DNA of 64,000 bases from Streptomyces sp. SID13726. GTDB lineage: Bacteria > Actinomycetota > Actinomycetes > Streptomycetales > Streptomycetaceae. Positions within the stretch are counted from its first letter, which is position 1, and the number at the start of each line of letters is the position of its first letter. The stretch spans positions 62,001 through 126,000 of the forward strand of contig NZ_JAAGLY010000004.1 in assembly GCF_010548375.1 (NCBI RefSeq), written 5' to 3'. The notes beneath the pieces were generated by a model that was given only the letters and a program-made list of their open reading frames with translations, did not search any database and had not been told where the DNA came from. Positions 44,989 through 53,969 of this stretch are shown in pieces. The position numbers and the translations under genes were made by a program.

Positions 44989-46578
44989 TCAGCGCGCCTT
45001 CCGCGCCACGACGAACCGGTCCACCTCGACCCCGGTCGCCGCCAGCGCCCGCACGGTCAGCGTCGAAGTCCGCCCCGCGGAAGCCGGCTTCACATCGACG
45101 CGGATGAACGAGTACCCGGTGTACCGCACCCGCGACCAGTCCACGCTCTCGGTGACCTGACCGCTCGCCCCCGTGTAGTACGTCGGCACCGGACCGACCT
45201 CGTCCTCGTGCCCCTCGTAGCTGTCGGCCACGGGGAAGCTGTACACGCTCTCCCCGCCCGCCCCCGCGGTCACGTACACGACACCGCCCCGGGCCGGCTC
45301 GTGCGTGCCCCCGATGGGCAGTTCGCGCACGGCCTTGTCCCGCACCACCGGGTCGGTGCGCTCGTAGACGTGGTTGTGCCCGTTGACGACGAGATCCACC
45401 TGGTGCTTCTCGTACAGCGGCACCCACTGCTCGCGCACCCCGCCCTCGGAGGCGTGCGAGCTGGTGGTGGAGTAGGCGCAGTGGTGGTGGAACACCACGA
45501 TGAAATCGACCCCGGGCGTCCGCCGCAGCTGACCCAGCCGCTTGTCGAGCCAGGCGGTCTGACGACCGTCCGTGTAACCGCGGTTCGCGGGGATCTCGTA
45601 CGACACGTCGTTGGCGTCGACCGAGACGACGGCCACGTTGCCGTGCACGAACGAGTACACACCCGGTGCCTTCTCCGGATCGAACCCGTTGCCCGGCAGC
45701 GTGAAGCGGGCCTCGTTGCCGCCGTACCCGTTGGGCGAGTACCAGGCCTCCATGTCGTGGTTGCCGAACGCCACCATCCACGGCACCCGGCTGGCCGTCG
45801 GTTCGATCTGGGCGAGGAACTGGTCCCACTGCCGGGCGTCGTAGTTGCTGCTGTCGGCGGGCAGGCCGTGGCCGGTCTCCTCGGCGTAGCAGATGTCGCC
45901 CGCGTGCAGGTGGAAGGCCGGATTCTGGGCCTGGACAAGGGCGTTGAGCCCGATGGAGGTGTAGCTCGGGTTCTGGTCGCCGAACGCGGTGAAGGCGAAG
46001 GGCCTGCGGGTGTGGGTGTCGGGGGCGGTGGTGAAGGAGTAGACGGTGTGCGCGGCACCGGCGTGGGCCGGGTCGAAGCCGTCGTGGCCGACGCCGTAGT
46101 AGTACGTCGTCCCGGGCCGCAGGTTGTCGAGGGCCGCGTGCACGTAGTACTGGTCGATGTCGGCGCTCTTGCCGACCCCGGCCGGGGTGAACAGGTCGCG
46201 GATCTCGGCGTGGACGCGGTGTCCGAGGTCCAGCGGGCTCAGGCCGATCCGCAGGAAGGGGTTGCGGACGGGCAGCGGCACCTGCCAGGACACCCGCATC
46301 TGGGTGCGCGGGTCGGCGCCGTAGGCGAGGTGGCGGCCGAACGGGGCGACGAGCGCGCCGTCGACGTGCTCGGTGGCCGAGCGGGTGACGAGGTCGGGGG
46401 TCGCCGCCGCGGCCGTACCGCTCGCGGCGAGGCCGGCCGCGCCGGCGACCGCGCTCGCGGCGAGGAGACCGCGCCGGGACAGGGACCGCCGGAGGTATTC
46501 GTGCCGCTCCGGCATGCTCAGGGTGTCCGCGAGCCGCGCGGGGATGCCCATGCGCGGGGTGTTCAGGGGTGCGTTCAT
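44989..46578 (-). CDS. Tat-exported metallophosphoesterase (purple acid phosphatase type)
   Basis: A 529-residue exported protein with a twin-arginine signal (LSRRGLLAASAVAGAAGLAA, about residues 32-52), a fibronectin-like N-terminal domain (AYGADPRTQMRVSWQVPLPV) and a dinuclear metal domain: AFTAFGDQNPS, LHAGDICYAEE, AFGNHDME, FHHHCAYST, VNGHNHVYERTDP. Metal ligands follow the purple acid phosphatase order. It should act extracellularly to release phosphate from organic esters or nucleotides. ATG 46578 gives the Tat signal at the right depth and no strong ribosome-binding site. Confidence 0.9.
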   Translation of the reverse strand: MNAPLNTPRMGIPARLADTLSMPERHEYLRRSLSRRGLLAASAVAGAAGLAASGTAAAATPDLVTRSATEHVDGALVAPFGRHLAYGADPRTQMRVSWQVPLPVRNPFLRIGLSPLDLGHRVHAEIRDLFTPAGVGKSADIDQYYVHAALDNLRPGTTYYYGVGHDGFDPAHAGAAHTVYSFTTAPDTHTRRPFAFTAFGDQNPSYTSIGLNALVQAQNPAFHLHAGDICYAEETGHGLPADSSNYDARQWDQFLAQIEPTASRVPWMVAFGNHDMEAWYSPNGYGGNEARFTLPGNGFDPEKAPGVYSFVHGNVAVVSVDANDVSYEIPANRGYTDGRQTAWLDKRLGQLRRTPGVDFIVVFHHHCAYSTTSSHASEGGVREQWVPLYEKHQVDLVVNGHNHVYERTDPVVRDKAVRELPIGGTHEPARGGVVYVTAGAGGESVYSFPVADSYEGHEDEVGPVPTYYTGASGQVTESVDWSRVRYTGYSFIRVDVKPASAGRTSTLTVRALAATGVEVDRFVVARKAR

Positions 46579-46766
46579 GGCCGAAAACTGACAGCGCCCG
46601 GTGAATGGCGACTGGACTGGACCTCTGGGTTGACCCATGTACTGGTCGGGAGCACCCCATCGGGTGATTTAGGGATGGATGTTGACCTTGGTTCCGCGTC
46701 CCGCCCCGGCCCCCGGGCAACGGTGGACGGGAAGCGCCCCCGAGCCAGCCCTGGAGCCCCCTCACC

Positions 46767-47918
46767 GTGTCCTCGACCGCCCTCCGGCCGCCACCGAACC
46801 GTGCGGCCACCGCCCCGGAGGCACCCCGCCACCGCGTCCCGCCCCTCGCGCGGGCCCTGCTCGCCCACATCGGCGTCCGCGCCCTGGGCCTGGTGGTCCT
46901 CACGCTCTGGGCCCACCGTCAACACCACGGCGTCTGGCCGGTTCTGGCCACCCAGTGGGACGCCGAGTACTACCTGGGCATCGCCGACCACGGCTACGCG
47001 CACCACCTCGGCGGCATGGACGGCGGCAACAACCTGGTCTTCTTCCCGCTGTACCCGGTCCTCGTCAAGGCCGTCGCCGCCGTCACCCCGGGCACCCGCG
47101 CCAGCACGGGCCTGTGCCTGGCGGTCGCCGCCTCCCTGCTCGCGGCCTGGGGTGTCTACGCGGTCGGCGCCCGGCTGCACGGCCCGCGCGTCGGCGTCCT
47201 GCTGACGGTCCTGTGGGCGGCCCTCCCGGTCGGCCTGGTCCAGTGGATGGGCTACACCGAGTCCCTGTTCACGGCGCTCGCGGCCTGGGCGCTGTACGCC
47301 CTGCTCGCCGACCGCCCCCTCACCGCGGCCTGGCTCGCGGTCCTGGCCGGCCTGACCCGCCCGACGGGCATCGCGGTGGCCGCCGCGGTCTCCCTCACCT
47401 GCCTGCTGTCCTGGCGCCGCCCCCGCGCCCTGGCGGCCGCCGCCCTCGCCCCGCTCGGCTGGTGCGCGTACGTCGGCTGGGTGGGCCTGCGCCTGGGCCG
47501 CTGGGACGGCTACTTCGCCGTACAGCGGACCTGGCGGAACGAGTTGGACGGTGGCTTGGAGACCCTGCGCCAGTTCAGGAGCCTGCTGCTCTACGACTCG
47601 ACACCGGAACTCTTCCTGCTCCTGGTGACGGCGACCCTGCTGGCGTCGACGGCCCTGTGGGCCCTGTCGGCCCGGGACCGCCAGCCCTTGCCGCTGCTGG
47701 TGTTCACGGCCGTCACCCTGCTGATCGTGCTGGCCAGCGGGGGCGTCTACTTCCCCCGGGCCCGCTACCTGCTGCCGGCGTTCCCTCTCCTGCTCCCGAT
47801 CGCCGTACGCCTGACGAGGGCGACGGCCCGCTACCGCAGGTTCGCGCTGGCCGCTGCGGTACTGGGCTCGGCGTACTGGGGCGCCTACATGACACTCGTA
47901 TGGACAGGCCCGCCGTAG
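46767..47918 (+). CDS. Membrane mannosyltransferase-like GT-C protein
   Basis: A 383-residue multi-pass protein with about nine hydrophobic helices. The first external loop contains WDAEYYLGIADHGY and FFPLYPVLVKAV, the acidic and aromatic pattern of PIG-V-like and DUF2079-type GT-C glycosyltransferases that use polyprenyl-phosphate sugars. GTG 46767 precedes the polar N-terminus. Probably adds hexose to a wall or extracellular glycan; substrate unknown. Divergent from the phosphatase. Confidence 0.82.
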   Translation: MSSTALRPPPNRAATAPEAPRHRVPPLARALLAHIGVRALGLVVLTLWAHRQHHGVWPVLATQWDAEYYLGIADHGYAHHLGGMDGGNNLVFFPLYPVLVKAVAAVTPGTRASTGLCLAVAASLLAAWGVYAVGARLHGPRVGVLLTVLWAALPVGLVQWMGYTESLFTALAAWALYALLADRPLTAAWLAVLAGLTRPTGIAVAAAVSLTCLLSWRRPRALAAAALAPLGWCAYVGWVGLRLGRWDGYFAVQRTWRNELDGGLETLRQFRSLLLYDSTPELFLLLVTATLLASTALWALSARDRQPLPLLVFTAVTLLIVLASGGVYFPRARYLLPAFPLLLPIAVRLTRATARYRRFALAAAVLGSAYWGAYMTLVWTGPP

Positions 47919-48030
47919 GAGCCTCCAGGGGCCGCGGGGCCGTTCCGGTCCGCGGCCACCGCCGCGTGGGCGCGACCGGCCGCGACGGGCCCGCGGCCGC
48001 CGGACGGCGAGGTGCGGCACCCGCCGGACG

Positions 48031-48696
48031 TCACCCGACCGCGAGCAGGATCGCCAGCAGCACCGCACCGGCCACCGCGGGCCCGGCGATCTCGTACGCC
48101 CAGCGCACGGTCACCTCGCCCTGAGAGGTCTCCGCCTTGGTGCGGGCCTCCAGCAGTTCGCGCAGATCGTCCATGATCTTGTCCGTCTCGGCCCGGGTGG
48201 GGCCCTCCGGGAGCGGGGTGCGGCCGCCGAGGGCGTCGGTGTGCATCCCGCCGCCGAACAGCCCGAGCCCCCGGCTGGACCCCCGCCCGCGGCCCGAGGC
48301 CTGCCGGGCCGTCTGCCGGGCCGCCTTCTTGCGGCCGCGCAGGGAGACCGGGATCGCCCACAGCTGGTACTTGACGCCGGCCTTGCTGAGCACCTCGTTG
48401 GAGTAACCGGACCGGAGGGTCTCGACCTCGCCCCAGGGCACCACGATCACCCGGAAGGGGTTGCGGATGCGCAGGCGGTCGTTGTTCGCGAAGACGGCCG
48501 GGCGCAGGGTGAAGGCGGAGACCAGGGGCACGAGCAGGATCAGGGCGGCGAGGGCGAGCCACGGGGTGCGCCCGGAGCCGGAGACGACTGCGTCGACGCC
48601 GAGCCAGCCGATGATGACGAGGAGGAGGAAGCCGCCGATCAGTGCCATGGGTGAGCGGTAGATGCGGTCCCTGGACTCGGGGGGTGCGGACGTCAT
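48031..48696 (-). CDS. PH-domain membrane protein
   Basis: A 221-residue protein: two N-terminal helices (MALIGGFLLLVIIGWLGV; LALAALILLVPLVSAFTL), a bacterial PH-like domain (NNDRLRIRNPFRVIVVPWGE, VKYQLWAIPVSLRGR), an R/G-rich linker and a C-terminal helix (AGPAVAGAVLLAILLAV). ATG 48696 has TAGGAT 7 nt upstream and no Shine-Dalgarno sequence, hence probably leaderless. Function unknown. Confidence 0.83.
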   Translation of the reverse strand: MTSAPPESRDRIYRSPMALIGGFLLLVIIGWLGVDAVVSGSGRTPWLALAALILLVPLVSAFTLRPAVFANNDRLRIRNPFRVIVVPWGEVETLRSGYSNEVLSKAGVKYQLWAIPVSLRGRKKAARQTARQASGRGRGSSRGLGLFGGGMHTDALGGRTPLPEGPTRAETDKIMDDLRELLEARTKAETSQGEVTVRWAYEIAGPAVAGAVLLAILLAVG

Positions 48697-48787
48697 GCCC
48701 GCGATCCTAAGCGCCGCAGGGGCCCCCTTCACGTGTGGGTGCGGCTCCGCACCCCCCGATGTGGGCGCACGGGCCCCCTGTACAGCC

Positions 48788-48801
48788 GCTACGCGCGTAG
48801 A
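48788..48801. promoter_or_regulatory. Palindromic operator GCTACGCGCGTAGA upstream of deoC
   Basis: The second CTACGCGCGTAG copy. It ends on the first base before the -10-like TATGCT (48802-48807) of deoC, so a bound protein would block RNA polymerase. The first base differs from the consensus. Confidence 0.75.
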
Positions 48802-48813
48802 TATGCTCGTCTG

Positions 48814-49779
48814 GTGACCATGCCCACCACTGCATCAGCCGCACATCCGCTCACGGACGTGACCGCGTCCGACAGCTCGCTGCGCCGGTTCCTCCACGGG
48901 CTGCCCGGCGTGGACGCGGTCGGCCTGGAGGCGCGCGCCGCCTCGCTCGGCACCCGTTCCATCAAGACCACCGCGAAGGCGTACGCCATCGACCTCGCCA
49001 TCTCGATGGTCGACCTGACGACGCTGGAAGGCGCGGACACCCCCGGCAAGGTCCGGGCGCTCGGCGCCAAGGCGGTCCGCCCCGACCCGACCGACCGCAC
49101 GACCCCCGCGACGGCCGCGGTCTGCGTCTATCCCGACATGGTGGCCGTCGCCAAGGAGGCCGTCGCCGGCTCCGCCGTCAAGGTCGCCTCCGTCGCCACC
49201 GCCTTCCCGGCCGGCCGCGCCGCCCTCGACGTGAAGCTGGCCGACGTGCGCGACGCCGTGGCCGCCGGTGCCGACGAGGTCGACATGGTCATCGACCGCG
49301 GGGCGTTCCTCGCGGGCCACTACATGAAGGTGTACGACGAGATCGTCGCCGTCCGCGAGACCTGCGGGACCGCCGCCCGGCTCAAGGTCATCTTCGAGAC
49401 CGGCGAGCTGTCGACGTACGACAACATCCGCCGGGCCTCCTGGCTCGGCATGCTCGCCGGCGCGGACTTCATCAAGACGTCCACCGGCAAGGTCGCGGTG
49501 AACGCCACCCCGGCGAACACCCTCCTCATGCTGGAGGCGGTGCGTGACTTCCGCGCCCAGACCGGCGTACAGGTGGGCGTGAAGCCGGCCGGCGGCATCC
49601 GTACGACCAAGGACGCGATCAAGTTTCTCGTACTGGTCAACGAGACCGCCGGCGAGGACTGGCTGGACAACCACTGGTTCCGCTTCGGCGCCTCCTCGCT
49701 CCTGAACGACCTGCTGATGCAGCGTCAGAAGCTGGCCACCGGCCGCTACTCCGGCCCCGACTACGTGACGGTGGACTGA
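48814..49779 (+). CDS. deoC: Deoxyribose-phosphate aldolase
   Basis: A 321-residue class I aldolase splitting 2-deoxyribose-5-phosphate to acetaldehyde and glyceraldehyde-3-phosphate. Schiff-base Lys is in FIKTSTGK, second Lys in VKPAGGIRT. The protein is longer than E. coli DeoC through an N-terminal extension and a C-terminal segment (NHWFRFGASSLLNDLLMQRQ). GTG 48814 lies 6 nt after TATGCT (leaderless); ATG 48820 is the alternative. The aldehyde dehydrogenase gene 5 bp downstream would use the acetaldehyde produced. Confidence 0.95.
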   Translation: MTMPTTASAAHPLTDVTASDSSLRRFLHGLPGVDAVGLEARAASLGTRSIKTTAKAYAIDLAISMVDLTTLEGADTPGKVRALGAKAVRPDPTDRTTPATAAVCVYPDMVAVAKEAVAGSAVKVASVATAFPAGRAALDVKLADVRDAVAAGADEVDMVIDRGAFLAGHYMKVYDEIVAVRETCGTAARLKVIFETGELSTYDNIRRASWLGMLAGADFIKTSTGKVAVNATPANTLLMLEAVRDFRAQTGVQVGVKPAGGIRTTKDAIKFLVLVNETAGEDWLDNHWFRFGASSLLNDLLMQRQKLATGRYSGPDYVTVD

Positions 49780-49784
49780 TCACC

Positions 49785-51221
49785 ATGGCATCGGCATTCG
49801 ATTACGCGCCCGCACCCGAGTCCCGCTCGGTCGTCGACATCGCCCCCTCCTACGGCCTGTTCATCGACGGCGAGTTCGTGGAGGCGGCCGAGGGCAAGGT
49901 CTTCAAGACCGTCTCCCCGTCCACCGAAGAGGTCCTGTCCGAGATCGCCCAGGCGGGCGAGGCGGACGTCGACCGCGCGGTGAAGGCCGCCCGCAAGGCC
50001 TTCGAGAAGTGGTCGGCACTACCCGGCTCCGAGCGCGCCAAGTACCTGTTCCGCATCGCCCGGATCATCCAGGAGCGCAGCCGCGAGCTGGCCGTCCTGG
50101 AGACCCTGGACAACGGCAAGCCCATCAAGGAGACCCGCGACGCCGACCTCCCCCTGGTCGCCGCGCACTTCTTCTACTACGCGGGCTGGGCCGACAAGCT
50201 GGAGCACGCCGGGTTCGGCGCCTCGCCGAAGCCCCTCGGCGTGGCCGGCCAGGTCATCCCGTGGAACTTCCCGCTGCTGATGCTCGCGTGGAAGATCGCC
50301 CCGGCGCTCGCGACGGGCAACACCGTCGTCCTGAAGCCCGCCGAGACGACCCCCCTGTCCGCCCTGTTCTTCGCGGACATCTGCCGCCAGGCGGGCCTGC
50401 CCAAGGGTGTCGTCAACATCCTTCCGGGCTACGGCGATTCGGGCGCCGCACTCGTCGCGCACCCGGACGTCAACAAGGTGGCGTTCACCGGCTCCACGGC
50501 GGTCGGCAAGGAGATCGCGCGCACGGTCGCGGGCACCCGCAAGAAGCTCACCCTCGAACTGGGCGGCAAGGGCGCCAACATCGTCTTCGACGACGCCCCG
50601 ATCGACCAGGCCGTCGAGGGGATCGTCACCGGCATCTTCTTCAACCAGGGCCAGGTCTGCTGCGCGGGCTCCCGCCTCCTCGTCCAGGAGTCGATCCAGG
50701 ACGAGCTGCTGGACTCCCTCAAGCGCCGCCTCGCCACCCTCCGCCTCGGCGACCCGCTCGACAAGAACACCGACATCGGCGCGATCAACTCCGCCGAGCA
50801 GCTCGCGCGGATCACCTCGCTCGTCGAGAAGGGCACGGCCGAGGGCGCCGAGCCCTGGTCCCCGGAGTGCGAACTCCCCTCCTCCGGCTACTGGTTCGCC
50901 CCGACGCTCTTCACCAACGTCACCCAGGCGCACACCATCGCCCGCGACGAGATCTTCGGCCCGGTGCTGTCGGTCCTGACCTTCCGCACCCCGGACGAGG
51001 CGGTCGCCAAGGCCAACAACACCCAGTACGGCCTGTCGGCGGGCATCTGGACCGAGAAGGGCTCACGGATCCTCGCGGTGGCGAACAAGCTCCGCGCGGG
51101 CGTGATCTGGTCCAACACGTTCAACAAGTTCGACCCGACCTCGCCCTTCGGCGGCTACAAGGAGTCGGGCTTCGGCCGCGAGGGCGGTCGCCACGGCCTG
51201 GAGGCATACCTCGATGTCTGA
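49785..51221 (+). CDS. NAD(P)-dependent aldehyde dehydrogenase
   Basis: A 478-residue enzyme with all catalytic elements: VIPWNFPLLMLAWKIAPALA, FTGSTAVGKEI, Glu in LTLELGGKGANIVF, Cys in FFNQGQVCCAGSRL, and SPFGGYKESGFGREGG. It starts 5 bp after deoC, so acetaldehyde from DeoC is the likely substrate (inference). ATG 49785. Its last 8 bp overlap the next dehydrogenase-like gene. Confidence 0.93.
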   Translation: MASAFDYAPAPESRSVVDIAPSYGLFIDGEFVEAAEGKVFKTVSPSTEEVLSEIAQAGEADVDRAVKAARKAFEKWSALPGSERAKYLFRIARIIQERSRELAVLETLDNGKPIKETRDADLPLVAAHFFYYAGWADKLEHAGFGASPKPLGVAGQVIPWNFPLLMLAWKIAPALATGNTVVLKPAETTPLSALFFADICRQAGLPKGVVNILPGYGDSGAALVAHPDVNKVAFTGSTAVGKEIARTVAGTRKKLTLELGGKGANIVFDDAPIDQAVEGIVTGIFFNQGQVCCAGSRLLVQESIQDELLDSLKRRLATLRLGDPLDKNTDIGAINSAEQLARITSLVEKGTAEGAEPWSPECELPSSGYWFAPTLFTNVTQAHTIARDEIFGPVLSVLTFRTPDEAVAKANNTQYGLSAGIWTEKGSRILAVANKLRAGVIWSNTFNKFDPTSPFGGYKESGFGREGGRHGLEAYLDV

Positions 51222-52101
51222 TCGCCTGTCTGTCTTCAAGACCTACAAGCTGTACGTCGGCGGGAAGTTCCCGCGTTCCGAGAGCGGCCGGGTGTACGAG
51301 GTGACCGACGCAAAGGGCAAGTGGCTGGCGAACGCACCGCAGTCGAGCCGCAAGGACGCCCGGGACGCGGTCGTCGCCGCGCGCAAGGCGTTCGGCAGCT
51401 GGGCCGGCGCGACCGCCTACAACCGCGGCCAGGTCCTCTACCGCGTGGCGGAGATGCTGGAGGGCCGCAGGGCGCAGTTCGTGTCGGAGGTCGCCGACGC
51501 GGAGGGTCTGTCGAAGTCGAAGGCCGCCGAGCAGGTGGACGCGACCATCGACCGCTGGGTCTGGTACGCGGGCTGGACCGACAAGATCGCCCAGGTGGTC
51601 GGCGGCGGCAACCCGGTCGCGGGCCCGTACTTCAACCTCTCCTCCCCCGAACCGACCGGCGTGGTGGCCGTCCTGGCCCCACAGGAGTCGTCGTTCCTCG
51701 GCCTGGTCTCGGTACTGGCCCCGGTCATCGCCACGGGCAACACGGCGGTCCTGGTGGCCTCGGAGAAGTCCCCCCTCCCCGCCCTGTCCCTGGGCGAGGT
51801 CCTGGCCACCTCGGACGTCCCCGGAGGCGTGGTCAACGTCCTCTCGGGCCGCACGTCCGAGATCGCCACCACGCTCGCCTCCCACCAGGACGTCAACGCG
51901 ATCGACCTGGCCGGCGCCGACGAGATCCTCGCCAAGGAACTGGAGATCGCGGCGGCGGACAACCTGAAGCGAGTCCTGCGTCCACAGCCTGTGGACAACT
52001 GGACGGAGACCCCGGGCACGGACCGCATGACGGCCTTCCTGGAGACGAAGACGGTGTGGCACCCGACGGGTTCGCTGGGCGCGTCGGGTTCGTCCTACTG
52101 A
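51214..52101 (+). CDS. Half-length aldehyde dehydrogenase-like protein, no catalytic Cys
   Basis: A 295-residue protein homologous to the N-terminal (coenzyme-binding) part of aldehyde dehydrogenases: YKLYVGGKFPRSESGR, WVWYAGWTDKIAQVVGG, VAVLAPQESSFLGLVSVLAP. It stops before the segment that would carry the Glu and Cys of the active site; the end is GSLGASGSSY. It overlaps the full-length dehydrogenase by 8 bp (translational coupling). The same arrangement occurs in other Streptomyces as I recall, so it is probably a retained partner or pseudoenzyme and not a random truncation. Confidence 0.85.
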   Translation: MSDRLSVFKTYKLYVGGKFPRSESGRVYEVTDAKGKWLANAPQSSRKDARDAVVAARKAFGSWAGATAYNRGQVLYRVAEMLEGRRAQFVSEVADAEGLSKSKAAEQVDATIDRWVWYAGWTDKIAQVVGGGNPVAGPYFNLSSPEPTGVVAVLAPQESSFLGLVSVLAPVIATGNTAVLVASEKSPLPALSLGEVLATSDVPGGVVNVLSGRTSEIATTLASHQDVNAIDLAGADEILAKELEIAAADNLKRVLRPQPVDNWTETPGTDRMTAFLETKTVWHPTGSLGASGSSY

Positions 52102-52115
52102 TCCCGTGCAGGCCA

Positions 52116-52154
52116 TGAGCCGCGCCCACCCACTTTCAGGGTGGGCGCGGCTCA
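52116..52154 (+). terminator. Terminator of the deoC-aldehyde dehydrogenase operon
   Basis: TGAGCCGCGCCCACCC (52116-52131) pairs perfectly with its complement (52139-52154), 7-nt loop. Confidence 0.88.
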
Positions 52155-52179
52155 CCAGTTCGATAAATTGACCACTGGA

Positions 52180-52192
52180 TGCACCTAGTGCA
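52180..52192. promoter_or_regulatory. TGCAC-N3-GTGCA inverted repeat before toxin-antitoxin genes
   Basis: A perfect 5-bp-arm inverted repeat lying 12 bp upstream of the antitoxin start; TTGACC at 52168-52173 is a possible -35. Phd-type antitoxins usually bind such sites to repress their own operon. Confidence 0.5.
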
Positions 52193-52203
52193 ACCCTTCC
52201 GGC

Positions 52204-52458
52204 ATGGCCAAGATCGCCATCAGCGCCGCCCGTGCCCAGCTCGGCGACCTGGTCCGCCACGCCGCCCACGGCCGCGAGACCATCGCCCTCACCGACCACG
52301 GACACGTGGCCGCGCTTCTCGTGTCACCGCAGGTGATAGAGGACCTCGAAGACGCCCTGGCGCTGGCCGACCACCAGCGCCGCAAGGCGGAGGGGACGCT
52401 TGAGCCGGGGATCCCCATGGACGAGGTACGACGGCGGCTGGGGTTCGAGAAGAAGTGA
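52204..52458 (+). CDS. Phd/YefM-type antitoxin
   Basis: An 84-residue protein with the Phd/YefM N-terminal fold: KIAISAARAQLGDLVRHAA, ALTDHGHVAALLVSPQV, then a long helix (DLEDALALADHQRRKAEG) and a C-terminal tail that would wrap the toxin. Overlaps the toxin start by 4 bp (GTGA). It should neutralise the RelE-like protein and autoregulate the operon. ATG 52204. Confidence 0.9.
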   Translation: MAKIAISAARAQLGDLVRHAAHGRETIALTDHGHVAALLVSPQVIEDLEDALALADHQRRKAEGTLEPGIPMDEVRRRLGFEKK

Positions 52459-52706
52459 CCTACGAGATCGTCTTCGAGCCGCGAGCCCTGGACGCGGGGC
52501 CGCGGTTTCTCAAGGAGGATCCGGGCGGCCTGGCCATGGTCCTCGACGCCATCGACGAGCTGGCCCACAATCCGCATCCGGCGACGTCGGTGCCGTACGG
52601 ATCACGGGATGTCCGCCGCCTGTACGTGGGCGACTGCCGAGTCCTGTACATCATCGACGACGACGTGATCCGCATCATGGCCACCCCTCTCGGCCGCACC
52701 GCCTGA
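52455..52706 (+). CDS. RelE/ParE-family toxin
   Basis: An 83-residue protein with the RelE pattern: YEIVFEPRALDAGPRFLKED, IDELAHNPHPATSVPYG, DVRRLYVGDCRVLYIIDDDV and a late Arg. It is expected to be a ribosome-dependent mRNA interferase. GTG 52455 lies in the antitoxin stop. Conserved C-terminal basic and aromatic residues are present, so the toxin appears intact. Confidence 0.9.
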   Translation: MTYEIVFEPRALDAGPRFLKEDPGGLAMVLDAIDELAHNPHPATSVPYGSRDVRRLYVGDCRVLYIIDDDVIRIMATPLGRTA

Positions 52707-52766
52707 TCGAGACCGAGGGCCGCACCTCCGCCACCCGGAAGGCGCGGCCCTCCACCCGCCCCGCCA

Positions 52767-53159
52767 TCAACCGTTCAGCAACCCCGCCACCTGCCCCACC
52801 ACCGGCATGGACCCGATCGACTGCGCCTGAGCCACCGGACCCGTCAACGCCTGCGTGGCCAGGGGCTGGAAGTCGGCGAGCTGCGTGCCTACGCCGTTGT
52901 CCAGCGGGTCGACGCCCGTCCCCGCCAGCGGGTTCGGCTTGAGACCGGAGACCGGCCCGGTGACGTAACCGACGGTCGACGTGAGGCCCTGCAACCCGGC
53001 CTGGGGGTCGACGCTCCCCAGCGAGGTGGGCCGGGTGCGCACCACGTCGACGACCGGTTCCGCGGCGGACGCCGTCACCGCTCCGGCGCCGAGCGCCACT
53101 CCCGCCGTCGCCAGGGCGACGAGCGCGCGCTGAGCGGTCGGGTTCTCGTATCGGGCCAT
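52767..53159 (-). CDS. Small secreted protein (130 aa)
   Basis: A secreted protein: signal peptide (QRALVALATAGVALGAGAV, cleaved near ASAAEP), then a mature part rich in P, G, V and Q (SGLKPNPLAGTGVDPLDNG) and ending VVGQVAGLLNG. ATG 53159 follows AGGTGG at 8 nt; GTG 53171 is within that site. It resembles the small secreted protein at 59045 in size, composition and the terminal VAGLL motif. Function unknown. Confidence 0.75.
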   Translation of the reverse strand: MARYENPTAQRALVALATAGVALGAGAVTASAAEPVVDVVRTRPTSLGSVDPQAGLQGLTSTVGYVTGPVSGLKPNPLAGTGVDPLDNGVGTQLADFQPLATQALTGPVAQAQSIGSMPVVGQVAGLLNG

Positions 53160-53287
53160 CGTTTCTGCCACCTATCCGTACAGGGGGTAATCGAGTCGGC
53201 ACGAAGGGTAGTTGAAGTGTGACGCGCGCTTCAAAGCCGACCCGCGGGGTCGATGAACAGCAGGTGAATGCCTCACACTGGTGTCCC

Positions 53288-53920
53288 GTGAGTCCCCAAC
53301 CGCCCATACCGACGCGAGTCGTGCTGCTCTGCGGCCCCTCCGGCTCCGGCAAGTCCCTCCTCGCGGCCCGTTCCGGCCTACCGGTCCTGCGGCTCGACGA
53401 CTTCTACAAGGAGGGCGACGACCCGACACTGCCGCTGGTGGCGGGGAGCTCCGACATCGACTGGGACCACCCCGGCTCCTGGGACGCGGACACCGCCGTG
53501 GCGGCGATCGTCGAACTGTGCCGCACGGGCCGTACGAAGATCCCGGTCTACGACCTCTCGCTGAGCGCCCGCACCGGCGAGGAGGCGGTCGACCTGGGCC
53601 CGACCCCGCTGTTCATCGCGGAGGGCATCTTCGCCGCCGAGATCGTCACCCGCTGCCGGGAACTCGGCGTGCTGGCCGACGCGCTGTGCCTGAGCCGGGG
53701 TCCGGTGCGCACCTTCCGCCGCCGGTTCCTGCGGGACCTGCGCGAGGGCCGCAAGTCGGTGCCGTTCCTGCTCCGCCGCGGCTGGCGCCTGATGCGCCTG
53801 GAGCGCTCGATCGTCGCCCGCCAGACCGCCCTCGGCGCCCACGCCTGCGACAAGGACGAGGCCCTCACCCGCCTCGGCGCGGCGGCGAGCCACCGTCCGA
53901 CGGCGACCCCGGCGGCCTGA
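53288..53920 (+). CDS. Uridine kinase-like P-loop protein
   Basis: A 210-residue protein with Walker A GPSGSGKS near residue 13, LRLDDFYKEGDDP (the Asp/Tyr block of uridine kinases), IDWDHPGSWD, IPVYDLSLSARTG and FIAEGIFAAEIV. The fold fits phosphorylation of uridine/cytidine with ATP or GTP. I chose GTG 53288; GTG 53261 is also possible. It belongs with the surrounding nucleoside genes. Divergent from the secreted protein gene. Confidence 0.85.
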   Translation: MSPQPPIPTRVVLLCGPSGSGKSLLAARSGLPVLRLDDFYKEGDDPTLPLVAGSSDIDWDHPGSWDADTAVAAIVELCRTGRTKIPVYDLSLSARTGEEAVDLGPTPLFIAEGIFAAEIVTRCRELGVLADALCLSRGPVRTFRRRFLRDLREGRKSVPFLLRRGWRLMRLERSIVARQTALGAHACDKDEALTRLGAAASHRPTATPAA

Positions 53921-53969
53921 GGCGACCGCGCCGGGCGACTTCGGCGCCGCCATGGCCGTAGACACAGCA

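Noticed and set aside
43172..46903. A very long leftward frame (about 1240 codons) over the phospho-sugar mutase and phosphatase
   Set aside because: It crosses two well-supported genes in the wrong frame and begins and ends in low-complexity sequence.
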